Origin: Gemmobacter sp.
GTDB lineage: Bacteria; Pseudomonadota; Alphaproteobacteria; Rhodobacterales; Rhodobacteraceae
Length of the DNA stretch: 64,000 bases
Direction: 5' to 3'
Assembly: GCF_034676705.1 (NCBI RefSeq)
Contig: NZ_JAUCBS010000013.1
Span: 12,501-76,500, forward strand
The position numbers and the translations under genes are program-made. This document shows, one piece after another, positions 23,189 through 32,264 of the stretch. The stretch's first letter is position 1. Every line of letters begins with the position of its first letter. The notes below the pieces were generated by a model that did not search any database, was not told where the DNA came from, and saw only the letters and a program-made list of their open reading frames with translations.

Positions 23189-25027
23189 TCAGGGCCCGAG
23201 GGTAAAGCAACCGATGGCGCGGGCCTGCAACCGGCGGCAGGCCAGATCGGCCTGATCCTGCGTCAGACCGGCAAAGGTGGCCTCCCACGCGCCATTGCGC
23301 TGGACCACCTTGCGCAGCGATCCGTCCAGCGCGCGGGTTTCCGACAGCGCGGTCTGCAACAGCGCGCGTTCGGCGGTGCCACGGCTGTTGAACTTGCCCA
23401 GCGTGATCGCCCAGTGACGCCCGCCCGAGGTGGAGACGCGGCTGACCACCTCGCCTGCCGCAGCGGCGGCAGCGGCGGTGCGTTCGACACGTTGCGGCAC
23501 CTCGGCGGTGGCGGCGGGTTCCAGGGCGGCCATGGTCATCACGATTTCACCCGGACGGGCGCGCGGACGGCGGGCCGAGGTGGCCTCGGTCAGGTCGGGC
23601 ACCACCAGCGCGCCGGCGGTGCGGATGGCACCGGGCAGCGATTCGCCATCCTCGGACACCGGAACCGGCAGTTCGTCCGGCAGTTCGGCGTCGGCCAGAT
23701 CCTCGCCCGTTTCATCGACGACCTGGAAGGGCACCGGGGCGGGTTCGGCCGGAAGCGCAGCCACTTCGGTGGCCGCAGCCTCGACCGCCGGGGACGGGGT
23801 TTCGGTGGCGGCATCGGCCAGCAGCGCCTCGGGGCGGGGCGGCGGGGCGGCAGCGGCAAGCGCGGCGGCCACGGCGGCCGAGGAATCGGGCGCGGTTTCC
23901 GGGGCGGCGGCCACGGCCAGACCTTCGGGCCGGGCCTGGGGCTGGACACCGGGCGCAGCGGCCGGCTGCTGCGGTGCGGGGGCCGCAAGGCCGGCCAGCA
24001 CATCGGCCACGCCGCTGGTGACCTGCGCCACGGCTTCGGGCGCCAGCATCTCGGGCCGGCGCAGGGGGCGTGGGGAATTGTCGCGCGCCGTCTTCAGGCG
24101 AATGGTCTTGCCGGCGCCGCCAGGCGTGGCGGGCGCTGCCTCGGCCACCTGATCCAGCACGACGGGGGGCGGCGGGCTGGTGCGGACGGTGGCCGGCGCA
24201 TTGCCAAAACCGATGTCCAGCAGGTCGGAAATGCGCGAATTGCGCTGCGCGGTCGAGGTGCCGCCAAAGACGGTGGCGATCAGCCGCTTGTTGCCGCGTT
24301 CCGCCGAGGCGGTCAGGTTGAACCCGGCCGCATTGGTATAGCCGGTCTTGATACCATCGGCACCGCGATAGCCTTCCAGAAAGCGGCGGTTGGTATTGGC
24401 CACCCGGGCGATGCCGGCATCTTCGGTCACGCGGGAAAAGATGCCGTAGTATTCCGGGAAATCGTAGAACAGCCGCCGGCCCAGCAGGGTCATGTCGCGG
24501 GCGGTGGACAGGTGGCCATCCGCCGTCAGGCCGTTGGCGTTGCGAAAGGTCGACCGGGCCATCCCCAGCGCCTTGGCGGTGCGGTTCATCCGGGCGGCAA
24601 AGGCGGATTCGGACCCCGAGATATGATCGCCGATCGCGCTGGCCGCGTCATTCGCCGACTTGATCGCCGCGGCCCGGATCAGGTGACGCAGGGTGATGCG
24701 CTGCCCCGCCCGCAGGCCCAGACGCGACGGCGGCTGCCGCGCGGCATTGGCCGAGACGGTGACCATGTCGTCTTCGGAAATCTCGCCCCGCCGGATGGCG
24801 TCAAAGGCGATATACAGCGTCAGCATCTTGGTCAGCGAGGCTGGATGCAGACGGGTGTCGGCGTTCTGTTCCCACAGCACCTTGCCGGTGCGCGCGTCCA
24901 TCACGATTCCGGCGAATGGTGCGGCCAAAGCCAGCACCGGTGCGAGCAACATCACCGCCATGAAGAGTGCCGATACGGCAAGCCTGCGGGCGCGGTCGCC
25001 CGGGCGCAATGTCCCTGACCCGATCAC
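23189..25027 (-). CDS. dacA: D-alanyl-D-alanine carboxypeptidase with C-terminal SPOR domain
   Basis: This penicillin-binding protein trims the terminal D-Ala of peptidoglycan stem peptides. The 612-residue protein has an N-terminal signal/anchor (residues 15-37), then SLTK (S64, K67), SAN (124-126) and KTG (227-229), the three motifs of the active site. From about 290 to 520 it is a Pro/Ala/Glu-rich linker. The last 75 residues form a SPOR domain (HWAITLGKFNSRGTAERALL to ADLACRRLQARAIGCFTLG) that would guide it to denuded glycan at the septum. The GTG at 25027 with AAGGA eight bases upstream is the preferred start; a TTG at 25093 is an alternative. Confidence 0.9.
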   Translation of the reverse strand: MIGSGTLRPGDRARRLAVSALFMAVMLLAPVLALAAPFAGIVMDARTGKVLWEQNADTRLHPASLTKMLTLYIAFDAIRRGEISEDDMVTVSANAARQPPSRLGLRAGQRITLRHLIRAAAIKSANDAASAIGDHISGSESAFAARMNRTAKALGMARSTFRNANGLTADGHLSTARDMTLLGRRLFYDFPEYYGIFSRVTEDAGIARVANTNRRFLEGYRGADGIKTGYTNAAGFNLTASAERGNKRLIATVFGGTSTAQRNSRISDLLDIGFGNAPATVRTSPPPPVVLDQVAEAAPATPGGAGKTIRLKTARDNSPRPLRRPEMLAPEAVAQVTSGVADVLAGLAAPAPQQPAAAPGVQPQARPEGLAVAAAPETAPDSSAAVAAALAAAAPPPRPEALLADAATETPSPAVEAAATEVAALPAEPAPVPFQVVDETGEDLADAELPDELPVPVSEDGESLPGAIRTAGALVVPDLTEATSARRPRARPGEIVMTMAALEPAATAEVPQRVERTAAAAAAAGEVVSRVSTSGGRHWAITLGKFNSRGTAERALLQTALSETRALDGSLRKVVQRNGAWEATFAGLTQDQADLACRRLQARAIGCFTLGP

Positions 25028-25243
25028 GGTTCTTGTCCTTGTTCTGCCTCGACTCCGGTCTTTTTGCCGGATGTCGGGGAAAGCGTAACACAAGGTTACC
25101 GACGCGAAAACCCGGAAAAATCAAAGTTTTCCATAGGCTGCCGAAACTCGCGCATCGCAGATTTCGTGGCAGGGAACCGGCGTGGCACTAGCCCTGCACG
25201 CCCGTCACAAGGGCGCCGCATGGCCGACACAATCCCGCCACAA

Positions 25244-25939
25244 TCAGCCCAGCCGCGCCACCAGCGCAGCCAGCCCGCCCAGATCGGGCAGTTCGCAATA
25301 GCGCGGATGGCCGGCCGGCGCATCGGCCCGTTCCAGCGCCCAGACATGGCCATGCGGCACATACACGCCCCAGCCCCCGGCCTGGATGGCAGGCAGCACA
25401 TCGGACTTCATCGAATTGCCGACCATCAGCGCGCGGTCGGCCCCGTTGCCATGCCGGACAAAGGCGCGGGCATAGGTTTCCGGCGTCTTTTCCGACACGA
25501 TCTCGACCCCGTGGAACAGATCGCCCAGGCCCGATTGCGCCAGCTTGCGTTCCTGGTGCAGCAGGTCGCCCTTGGTGATCAGCACGATCCGGTGGCTGGC
25601 GGCCAGCGATTCGACCGCCTCGCGGGCATGGGGCAGCAGTTCCAGCGGATGGGCCAGCAGATCGCGCCCCGCCGCCATGATTTCGGCGATGACGCTGGCG
25701 GGCACACGGCCCTCGGTCACCTCGATGGCGGTTTCGATCAGCGACAGGGTGAATCCCTTTACCCCATAGCCGTAATGGCCGACATTGCGCCGTTCGGCGG
25801 CGATCAGCCGGTCTTCCAGATGGTCGCGCGGGGCGTGGTCGGCCAGCAGGCCCAGCACATGATCCTGGGTCAGCCGAAAGAACGACTCGTTGTGCCAAAG
25901 CGTGTCGTCGGCATCGAAACCGATGGTGGTGATCTGCAT
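25244..25939 (-). CDS. HAD-superfamily hydrolase
   Basis: The 231-residue protein has HAD motif I IGFDADDTLWHN (Asp nucleophile and acid Asp), motif II RIVLITKGD with the Thr, Lys in EKT as motif III, and motif IV MVGNSMKSDV. The W after DTL and the overall length fit the phosphoglycolate phosphatase-like group with a helical cap from about residue 18 to 90. Its substrate is unknown. The start at 25939 places motif I at residue 7; the reading before it is Arg-rich and unlikely. It diverges from the ModA-like gene at 26040. Confidence 0.86.
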   Translation of the reverse strand: MQITTIGFDADDTLWHNESFFRLTQDHVLGLLADHAPRDHLEDRLIAAERRNVGHYGYGVKGFTLSLIETAIEVTEGRVPASVIAEIMAAGRDLLAHPLELLPHAREAVESLAASHRIVLITKGDLLHQERKLAQSGLGDLFHGVEIVSEKTPETYARAFVRHGNGADRALMVGNSMKSDVLPAIQAGGWGVYVPHGHVWALERADAPAGHPRYCELPDLGGLAALVARLG

Positions 25940-26039
25940 GGGGCGTCTCCGTCTCGGCTTGGTTTGGCCTAGTCGGGGCAGGCGCGCAAGGCACCGCTTG
26001 ACCCTGCGCCATGGTTGCGCCAAGCGATTGGGCGACTGG

Positions 26040-26492
26040 ATGGGGTGGCGGATGACTCGCTGGCTGGCCGCGCTGGGGCTGACACTGATGCTGATGGCCC
26101 CGCAGGCGCGGGCCTCGACGGCCGTTGTCGCGGTGGACCCGGGCTTTGCGCCCGTGGCCTCGGCGCTGCTGCGGCTGTTCGCGGAACAGACGGGGCATGA
26201 TCTGGTGCTGTCCGTGGCCCCGACGCCTGCGCTGGAGGATACGGTGGCCGATGTGCTGCTGGCCCCCGATGCCGACCTGCCCGCCCGCTTGGCCGAGGCC
26301 GGCCGCGCCGCGCCCGAATCGCTGGTGACCTATGCCATGGGCCCCGAAGGGACCGAAGGCGCCACCCGCCCGCGCGATGCGGTGCTGCTGGCGGATGGGG
26401 CGGGCAACCCGGTGGCGCGGTCGTTCATGGCCTTCCTGATGACACCCGAGGCCTGGGACGTGATCGTCTCGCACGGGTTCGGCGCGCACTGA
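26040..26492 (+). CDS. Compact ModA-like periplasmic protein
   Basis: The 150-residue protein has a Sec signal (MTRWLAALGLTLMLMAPQARA) and then reads like a shortened molybdate/sulfate-type binding protein. The first part (AVDPGFAPVASALLRLFAEQTGHDLVL to LLAPDADLPARLAEAG) corresponds to lobe 1 of ModA, and the last part (RDAVLLADGAGNPVARSFMAFLMTPEAWDVI) to its C-terminal segment. The middle third, about 100 residues forming most of lobe 2, is missing. Neither membrane nor ATPase partners are next to it. It may be a stable small relative or a decayed gene without frameshift. A start at 26052 is also possible. Confidence 0.65.
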   Translation: MGWRMTRWLAALGLTLMLMAPQARASTAVVAVDPGFAPVASALLRLFAEQTGHDLVLSVAPTPALEDTVADVLLAPDADLPARLAEAGRAAPESLVTYAMGPEGTEGATRPRDAVLLADGAGNPVARSFMAFLMTPEAWDVIVSHGFGAH

Positions 26493-26500
26493 ACACCAAA

Positions 26501-26526
26501 AGGCCGCCCCGAAGGACGGCCCTTTT
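26501..26526. terminator. Bidirectional rho-independent terminator
   Basis: A stem GGCCG-C-CC and GG-A-CGGCC around a CGAA loop (about 26502-26522) is flanked by AAAA on the left and TTTT on the right. It can end the ModA-like transcript on the plus strand and the tRNA-Thr transcript on the minus strand. Confidence 0.85.
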
Positions 26527-26549
26527 GTGCAGGTGTTCCAGCAAGTTAC

Positions 26550-26625
26550 TGGTGCCGCTGAAGGGACTCGAACCCCCGACCCCATCATTACGAATGACGT
26601 GCTCTACCAGCTGAGCTACAGCGGC
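26550..26625 (-). tRNA. tRNA-Thr (anticodon CGT)
   Basis: On the minus strand a full cloverleaf can be drawn: acceptor arms GCCGCTG and CAGCGGC, D arm GCTCAGCTGGTAGAGC, anticodon stem-loop with loop TTCGTAA (anticodon CGT, reading ACG), and a T arm with GGTTCGAGTCC. The CCA end is encoded (26550-26552). Length is 76 bases including CCA. Confidence 0.97.
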
Positions 26626-26723
26626 GCCTGACCCGGGCCTGCGGACCGGACGAGAACCGATCAGCCCCGGGGGGTTGCGCGGTTCGGGGTGCTATTAGCA
26701 CCGGGTCGCGGCCCTGTGTAGCC

Positions 26724-28244
26724 CTAAAATGCGCCCCGGCGTGCGAGTTCCTCGGGCGTGACCGGCGCGCGGGGCGGGAGGTCGGCGGGGGGCGCGGGGT
26801 CTTCGGGGACGATGACCTGCGCCTCGACCGGCTCGGGGTCCGGCTCGGGCTCTGCCACGGCGGCGGCGGGGCGGCCGACGATCAGCGGCAGCATCTCGGT
26901 CTGGGTCGGGCTGGGGCCGGTGCTTTCGGGCGGTTCGGTCCAGGCCAGCGTGTCGAAACCGCCGCAATTGTCGCAGACGGGCGCCCAGGCGGTGTGGATG
27001 GCGTGGCAGGTGCCGCACACCCATTGCGGGCCGCGCGGCGCGGTCAGCGCCCGCGCCAGCCAGCCGCGCACCACGGCATCATCCGCCCCGGTGCCCCGTT
27101 CGATGGCGGCCATGATGGTCAGCACCCGCGCGGTCGGGTGGCTGGTCGGCAGATCGGCCAACGCACGGCGGGCGCCGGGGAAATCTTCGGCCGCGATGGA
27201 CAGTTCAGCCATCAGCAGGCGGGTTTCCTCGTGGTCGGGGCGAATGTCGGTCAGGCTGCGGAAGCGGCGCAGGCGGTCGGCGGCGGATTCCTCGGGCGCG
27301 ATTTCCGCAAAGGCGGCGGCAAGATCGGGGTGGGGCTGTGCCTCCCATGCCTTGCGCAACACGCGGGTTGCGGCCTTGGGATTGTCCTGGGCAATGTAGC
27401 TGCGCGCGGCCATGGCGGCGGCGGGAATCAGGTCGGGGCTGGCCTTGTTGGCGGCAATCGCCGCCTCGCGCGCCTCGATGCTGGAGGCGTCGTCCAGCAG
27501 CACCCGCGCCTCTTGCAGGGCCAGCACGGCATCGCGGCGGCGCCAGACATCCTTGGGCAGCGCGCCCGACCGCAGCTTGGCCCCCAGCGTCTGCCGCGCG
27601 CCGTGCCAATCCTTGCCGCCGGTCTGCAACTGCAACAGGATATCCTGCGTTTCGGCATGCTTGGGCTTCAGCGCCAGCGCCTTTTCCGCCAGCTTCATGG
27701 CGGTCAGCGTATCGCCTTCGTCCAGCTTGAGCTTCATCAGCCCGCGCACGCCCACGAACCGGCTGCGGTCATCGGCCAGCAGGTCGCGATAGGCGGCTTC
27801 GGCGCGGGCACGGTCGCCCATGGCCTGGGCGGCCTGGGCGGTGATCAGCGTGGTCAGCTCCGGCTTGTGCAGCAACTTTTCCGCCTTGGCCGCCCGCGCC
27901 GCCGCCACGCGGTTTTCGCCCGAGGCAAGCGCCGTCAGCGCCTCGGACAGGGCGGCATAGCCGCGGCGTTCGCGGTTGCGGTCGAAATAGCGCGACAGCG
28001 CGGTTTCATCGCCGGTCAGGAACCGCAGAAGGGCAATGATCAGCCCGGCCAGCCGCATCAGCAGCCAGACGGCGACAACCAGCAGCAGGGCGGCGATGGC
28101 GGCCTGCAACGGGCCAAGCGTCACCTCCCACCCCAGCATGGAAATGCGGATGCCGCCGCCGGTTTCCGACAGGATCGCGGCGCCCCAGGTCAGGACGGCG
28201 ACCATCACGAAGAACAGCAGGGCCTTGGCAAGGGACCAGAGCAT
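26724..28244 (-). CDS. hemY: Heme biosynthesis-associated TPR protein HemY with zinc ribbon
   Basis: The 506-residue inner-membrane protein begins with two transmembrane segments (about 5-26 and 44-76, HemY_N region), followed by many tetratricopeptide-like helices (from about 95 to 410). Near the C-terminus CGTCH and CDNCG, about 18 residues apart, form a zinc-ribbon or rubredoxin-like site, as in LapB/YciM-type proteins. The last 70 residues are Pro/Glu-rich. HemY has no proven enzyme activity; it is thought to act as a scaffold for late heme synthesis. It is the last gene of hemD-mic60-hemY, with ten bases between it and the preceding gene. Confidence 0.88.
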   Translation of the reverse strand: MLWSLAKALLFFVMVAVLTWGAAILSETGGGIRISMLGWEVTLGPLQAAIAALLLVVAVWLLMRLAGLIIALLRFLTGDETALSRYFDRNRERRGYAALSEALTALASGENRVAAARAAKAEKLLHKPELTTLITAQAAQAMGDRARAEAAYRDLLADDRSRFVGVRGLMKLKLDEGDTLTAMKLAEKALALKPKHAETQDILLQLQTGGKDWHGARQTLGAKLRSGALPKDVWRRRDAVLALQEARVLLDDASSIEAREAAIAANKASPDLIPAAAMAARSYIAQDNPKAATRVLRKAWEAQPHPDLAAAFAEIAPEESAADRLRRFRSLTDIRPDHEETRLLMAELSIAAEDFPGARRALADLPTSHPTARVLTIMAAIERGTGADDAVVRGWLARALTAPRGPQWVCGTCHAIHTAWAPVCDNCGGFDTLAWTEPPESTGPSPTQTEMLPLIVGRPAAAVAEPEPDPEPVEAQVIVPEDPAPPADLPPRAPVTPEELARRGAF

Positions 28245-28254
28245 CGGGCGCCTC

Positions 28255-29403
28255 CTAGTTCGTGTTCAGATCGGTGGCGAGCGTGGCCAGCGCCTGCGCC
28301 GCCTCGGCCCGGGCCATGGCCTGTGCGCGCCAGTCGGCCAGCGCGGCGGTGCCTTCGGGCGGCAGCTTGTCCAGCTCGGCCAGCGCGGCGGGCAGATCGC
28401 CCTTGTGCAGCGCAGCTTCGGCGCGCGACAGCAGGGCATCGGGATCGTCGCCCGCGCGGGGCGTGACCGAGCGCATGCCAGTCTGCGCCTTCAGAAAGGC
28501 ACCCAGCCGTTCGGTCAGCGGCGCGTCGGGATTTGGCGCCTGGGTGGCGGCCAGCGCCGCACGGGCCGCATCGGGGAAACCGGATTGCAGCTGCACCAGC
28601 GTCGGCACCCCTTCGGCATGGGCGGACAGCGCCGCCGGCACGGCAATGCCCGCCGTTCCCAGATCGGTCAGCGCGGTATCGAAGGCGCCGCCGGCATCCA
28701 GCGCGGCCTGCACACGCAGGACGGCCCCACGGGCAAGGGCGGATTTCGCCGTCGCCTCCGCCTCGGCCTGCAAGGCGGCGGCGCGGGCCTCGGTCGCCTG
28801 GCGTTCAGCCTGGGCGGCGGCTTTCAGCGCCTCCAGCTCTTGCCCGGCTTCGCGGGGGACGGCGGCCAGATCGTTGCGCAGCTGCGCCACCTCGGCCCGC
28901 AATGCCTCCAGTTCCGGGGTGGCGGCCTGTTGCAGCGCGGCGATCTCGGCGCGCAGGGCGGCGATTTCGGCGGCCGGGTCGGGCAAGGCGCCGACCTGCG
29001 ATTCGACGGCCGCGATACGGTCGGCAAGGCCGGTGGCCGGGGTCATCGCGGCCAGCTTCTGGTCCTGCGCCGCGATGCGGGCATCCAGCGCGGAAATCTG
29101 CCGCGTGGTATCGGCCAGCGGCCAGCCATCGGGCACCACCTGCGCCAGGCCAAAGCCGATGGCCGCCGCCACCACGCCACCCAGAACGGGCAACAGCGGA
29201 TTGCCTTTGCGCGCAGGGGGCGGCGGTGTTTCCGGCGGCGGGGCTGGATCGGGCATTGCGGCGGCGGGGGCAAGGCTGGCCGGATCCGGCAAAGCCGTTG
29301 CCGGATGGTCGGGCACCGGATCGGCGGCAGCCGGCGCATCGGCAATGGGCTGGCCGGCGGCAGGCTCTGGCAGCTCCTCGGATGTGTCCTTGTGTCCGGT
29401 CAT
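28255..29403 (-). CDS. Mic60/mitofilin-like inner membrane protein
   Basis: The 382-residue protein has a Pro/Ala/Asp-rich cytoplasmic N-terminus (1-65), a single transmembrane segment (about 70-90, PLLPVLGGVVAAAIGFGLAQV), a long coiled-coil region (about 100-220) with heptad-like Ala/Leu/Glu pattern, and a C-terminal globular part (from about 225) like the mitofilin domain. In alphaproteobacteria Mic60 shapes intracytoplasmic membranes and is encoded beside hemY, as here. The family name rests on layout and neighbours more than on single residues. Confidence 0.8.
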   Translation of the reverse strand: MTGHKDTSEELPEPAAGQPIADAPAAADPVPDHPATALPDPASLAPAAAMPDPAPPPETPPPPARKGNPLLPVLGGVVAAAIGFGLAQVVPDGWPLADTTRQISALDARIAAQDQKLAAMTPATGLADRIAAVESQVGALPDPAAEIAALRAEIAALQQAATPELEALRAEVAQLRNDLAAVPREAGQELEALKAAAQAERQATEARAAALQAEAEATAKSALARGAVLRVQAALDAGGAFDTALTDLGTAGIAVPAALSAHAEGVPTLVQLQSGFPDAARAALAATQAPNPDAPLTERLGAFLKAQTGMRSVTPRAGDDPDALLSRAEAALHKGDLPAALAELDKLPPEGTAALADWRAQAMARAEAAQALATLATDLNTN

Positions 29404-29465
29404 GCCTGCCTCCTTGTGGTTCGTGGTCGCCCCACTGTCCTAACGTAACGATCCCGGCCCGGGGT

Positions 29466-30182
29466 TCAAGCGCCGGGGCCTGTGGCCGACAGCCGCGCCA
29501 AGGCAGCCAACATGCCCGGCGCATCCGGGGTGGCCGCAATCTCTACGCGCCGGGGGGCCAGCGGTTCCACCGCGCGGGCTGCCGCAGCGCTGATGGCGGC
29601 GATATGCAGGGGGGCCGCGGCGCCCCGGGCCATGGCGGCGAACAGCTGCGCGCTGCGCGGGGAAAACAGCGCCACCTGCAACGGCGCGGGGCCATCCAGC
29701 AGGGCGCGGGCCTGCGGGGTCGGCGCCTGCGGTTCCTGCGCGTAGACGACGGCCTCGGTCACCGCCATGCCGGCGGCGCGCAGCCGCCCGGCCAGATCGC
29801 CCGCATCGCGCCCCCGGGCATGCAGCCAGTGCCCGGTCAAGGGCGCGGCGGCCAGTGCTGCCACCAGCCCGTTGGCATCGCCGCCCAGCGCCCGCGCCTG
29901 CCAGCCGGCCGCCTGTGCTGCCGCAGCGGTGCGCGGCCCCACGCAGATCGCGGCACCCCGCCGCGCCGTCAGCCGCGCCAGCCCCGCCACCCCGGTTTCC
30001 GAGGTGAACAGCGTGCCATCCCAGCCATCGGGCAAAGGGGCGTCCAGCACCACCGGCACCATCAGGGGCGAGATGACGATGGCCAGCCCGTCGCCGAACG
30101 CCCCCCGCACTTGCGCGGCGAACCGGGTTGCGGCGGGTTCGGGCCGGGTCAGCAGAAGGGTCGGGCGGGATTGTGCGGCCAT
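29466..30182 (-). CDS. hemD: Uroporphyrinogen-III synthase
   Basis: HemD cyclises hydroxymethylbilane to uroporphyrinogen III. The 238-residue protein begins LLLTRPEPAATRFAAQV, contains LPDGWDGTLFTSETGV and later VYAQEPQAP and ALFSPRSAQLFAAM, the motifs of this poorly conserved family. It heads the hemD-mic60-hemY set and diverges from tsaD across 52 bases. The partner gene hemC, often found just upstream of hemD in related bacteria, is not in this interval. Confidence 0.87.
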   Translation of the reverse strand: MAAQSRPTLLLTRPEPAATRFAAQVRGAFGDGLAIVISPLMVPVVLDAPLPDGWDGTLFTSETGVAGLARLTARRGAAICVGPRTAAAAQAAGWQARALGGDANGLVAALAAAPLTGHWLHARGRDAGDLAGRLRAAGMAVTEAVVYAQEPQAPTPQARALLDGPAPLQVALFSPRSAQLFAAMARGAAAPLHIAAISAAAARAVEPLAPRRVEIAATPDAPGMLAALARLSATGPGA

Positions 30183-30234
30183 GGGTCAGGTGTTACCTGC
30201 AACGGCAACCCCGGGCAACCGGGCAGGGGGACCG

Positions 30235-31320
30235 ATGGCGCAGGCGCTGACATTCCTTGGGCTGGAAAGCAGCTGCGACGATACCGCGGCGGCGGTGGTG
30301 CGCCATGTGCCGGGCAGGGCGCCGGAAATCCTGTCCACCATCGTGGCCGGGCAGGACGCGCTGCACGCGGCCTTTGGCGGGGTGGTGCCGGAAATCGCCG
30401 CCCGCGCCCATGCCGAACGCATTGATCTGGTCACCGAACAGGCGCTGGAGGCGGCGGGGCTGGCGCTGTCCGACATGGACGGCATCGCGGTGACCGCCGG
30501 CCCGGGGCTGATCGGCGGGGTTCTGGCGGCCGTGATGTGCGCCAAGGGGCTGGCCGCCGCCACCGGCCTGCCTTTGGTGGGGGTGAACCATCTGGCGGGC
30601 CATGCGCTGACCCCGCGGCTGACCGACGGGCTGGATTACCCCTATCTGATGCTGCTGGTGTCGGGCGGGCATTGCCAGTTCCTGCGGGTGGACGGGCCGG
30701 AAAGCTATGCCCGCCTTGGCGGCACCATCGACGATGCCCCGGGCGAGGCATTCGACAAGACGGCCAAGCTCTTGGCCCTGCCCCAGCCCGGTGGGCCGTC
30801 GGTGGAACGCGAGGCGGCGCAGGGCGATGCGCGGCGGTTCGCCTTTCCGCGCCCGCTGCTGGACCGGCCGGGCTGCGACATGTCGTTTTCCGGGCTGAAA
30901 ACCGCGCTGCTGCGGGCGCGCGGCGGGGTGATCGCCGAAAAGTCCGGGCTGACCATGCAGGACCGGCGCGATCTGTGCGCCGGCTTTCAGGCGGCGGTGG
31001 CCGATGTGCTGGCCGAAAAATCCCGCCGCGCGCTGGAAACGAACCCGGGCCTCACCGCCTTTGCCGTGGCGGGGGGCGTGGCGGCCAATGCCACCATCCG
31101 CGCGCGGCTGACCGGCGTGGCGGCGGCGGCAGACGTGCCCTTTGTCGCGCCGCCGCTGCGGCTTTGCACCGACAATGCGGCGATGATCGCCTGGGCCGGG
31201 ATCGAACGGTTCCGCGCCGGGCATACCGACGGGCTGGATCTGTCGGCCCGGCCGCGCTGGCCGCTGGACCAGTCCGCCGCGCCCATGCTGGGTGCCGGCA
31301 AGAAGGGGGCCAAGGCATGA
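30235..31320 (+). CDS. tsaD: tRNA N6-adenosine threonylcarbamoyltransferase
   Basis: TsaD transfers threonylcarbamoyl to A37 of tRNAs that read ANN codons, working with TsaB and TsaE. The 361-residue protein has LGLESSCDDTAAAVV, the metal motif VNHLAGHAL (two His), LLVSGGHCQF, TIDDAPGEAFDK and a closing TDNAAMIAWAG. Length fits the family. The first ATG with a good context is at 30235. It shares a short divergent promoter region with hemD and overlaps gpsA in an ATGA junction. Confidence 0.95.
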   Translation: MAQALTFLGLESSCDDTAAAVVRHVPGRAPEILSTIVAGQDALHAAFGGVVPEIAARAHAERIDLVTEQALEAAGLALSDMDGIAVTAGPGLIGGVLAAVMCAKGLAAATGLPLVGVNHLAGHALTPRLTDGLDYPYLMLLVSGGHCQFLRVDGPESYARLGGTIDDAPGEAFDKTAKLLALPQPGGPSVEREAAQGDARRFAFPRPLLDRPGCDMSFSGLKTALLRARGGVIAEKSGLTMQDRRDLCAGFQAAVADVLAEKSRRALETNPGLTAFAVAGGVAANATIRARLTGVAAAADVPFVAPPLRLCTDNAAMIAWAGIERFRAGHTDGLDLSARPRWPLDQSAAPMLGAGKKGAKA

Positions 31321-32264
31321 CGGTGGTTCTGGGTGCCGGTGCCTTTGGCAGCGCGCTGGCGGTGGCGCTGGCAGCGAACGGGCCGGTCACCCTGTGGGGG
31401 CGGCAGCTGCCCTGGGCCGGCAGCCGGGAAAACCCGCTGCTGCCCGGCGTGACGATCCCGCAGGCCGTAACGCTGACCGAAACCCTGCCTGCGCCGGGAA
31501 CCGCGCCCGTCCTGCTGGCGGTGCCCATGCAGGCGCTTGGCCGGTTTCTGGCCGACCATGCCGCGCCGCTGGACGGCAGCCGGCTGGTGCTGTGTTGCAA
31601 GGGGATCGACCTTGCCAGCCTGCGCGGCCCTTCGGCGCAGGTCGCGGTGCATTGCCCGGCCGCCACCGCCGCCGTGCTGACCGGCCCCAGCTTTGCCGCC
31701 GACATCGCGCGCGGCCTGCCCACCGCACTGACGCTGGCCTGCGCCGATGATGCCGCCGGTGCCGCCTTGCAGGCAGGGCTGTCCACGCCCACCCTGCGGC
31801 TTTACCGTACCACCGATGTGGCAGGCGCCGAACTGGGCGGGGCGCTGAAGAACGTGATCGCGATTGCCGCCGGCATCGTGATGGGCGCCGGCCTGGGCGA
31901 CAGCGCCCGCGCCGCCCTGATGACCCGTGGCTATGCCGAAATGGTGCGCTTTGCCGCCCGCATGGGCGCCCGGGCCGACACGCTGGCCGGGCTGTCGGGC
32001 TTGGGCGATCTGGTGCTGACCTGCACCTCGGCCCAATCGCGCAACTTTCGCCATGGCTTTGCGCTTGGCCAGGGCACCCCGCCCGATCCCGCCGCCACGG
32101 TCGAGGGGCTGGCAACCGCCCAGGCCGTCCTGCGACAGGCCCTGCGCTTTGCCATGACCACCGACGTGCCCGTAACCCAGATGGTCGTGGCCGTAACCAC
32201 GGGCAAGATCGGCGTTGCCGAAGCTGTCCAAACCCTGATGACCCGCCCCCTCAAGGAGGAATGA
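31317..32264 (+). CDS. gpsA: Glycerol-3-phosphate dehydrogenase [NAD(P)+]
   Basis: GpsA reduces dihydroxyacetone phosphate to sn-glycerol-3-phosphate for phospholipid synthesis. The 315-residue protein opens with the Rossmann motif VVLGAGAFGSALAVALA, has LCCKGID, LTGPSFAADIARGLPTA, ELGGALKNVIAIAAGI with the catalytic Lys, and GLSGLGDLVLTCTS. The start codon overlaps the tsaD stop by four bases (ATGA), so the two are coupled. tsaD-gpsA-yciI-EVE forms one unit with gaps under one codon. Confidence 0.95.
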   Translation: MTVVLGAGAFGSALAVALAANGPVTLWGRQLPWAGSRENPLLPGVTIPQAVTLTETLPAPGTAPVLLAVPMQALGRFLADHAAPLDGSRLVLCCKGIDLASLRGPSAQVAVHCPAATAAVLTGPSFAADIARGLPTALTLACADDAAGAALQAGLSTPTLRLYRTTDVAGAELGGALKNVIAIAAGIVMGAGLGDSARAALMTRGYAEMVRFAARMGARADTLAGLSGLGDLVLTCTSAQSRNFRHGFALGQGTPPDPAATVEGLATAQAVLRQALRFAMTTDVPVTQMVVAVTTGKIGVAEAVQTLMTRPLKEE

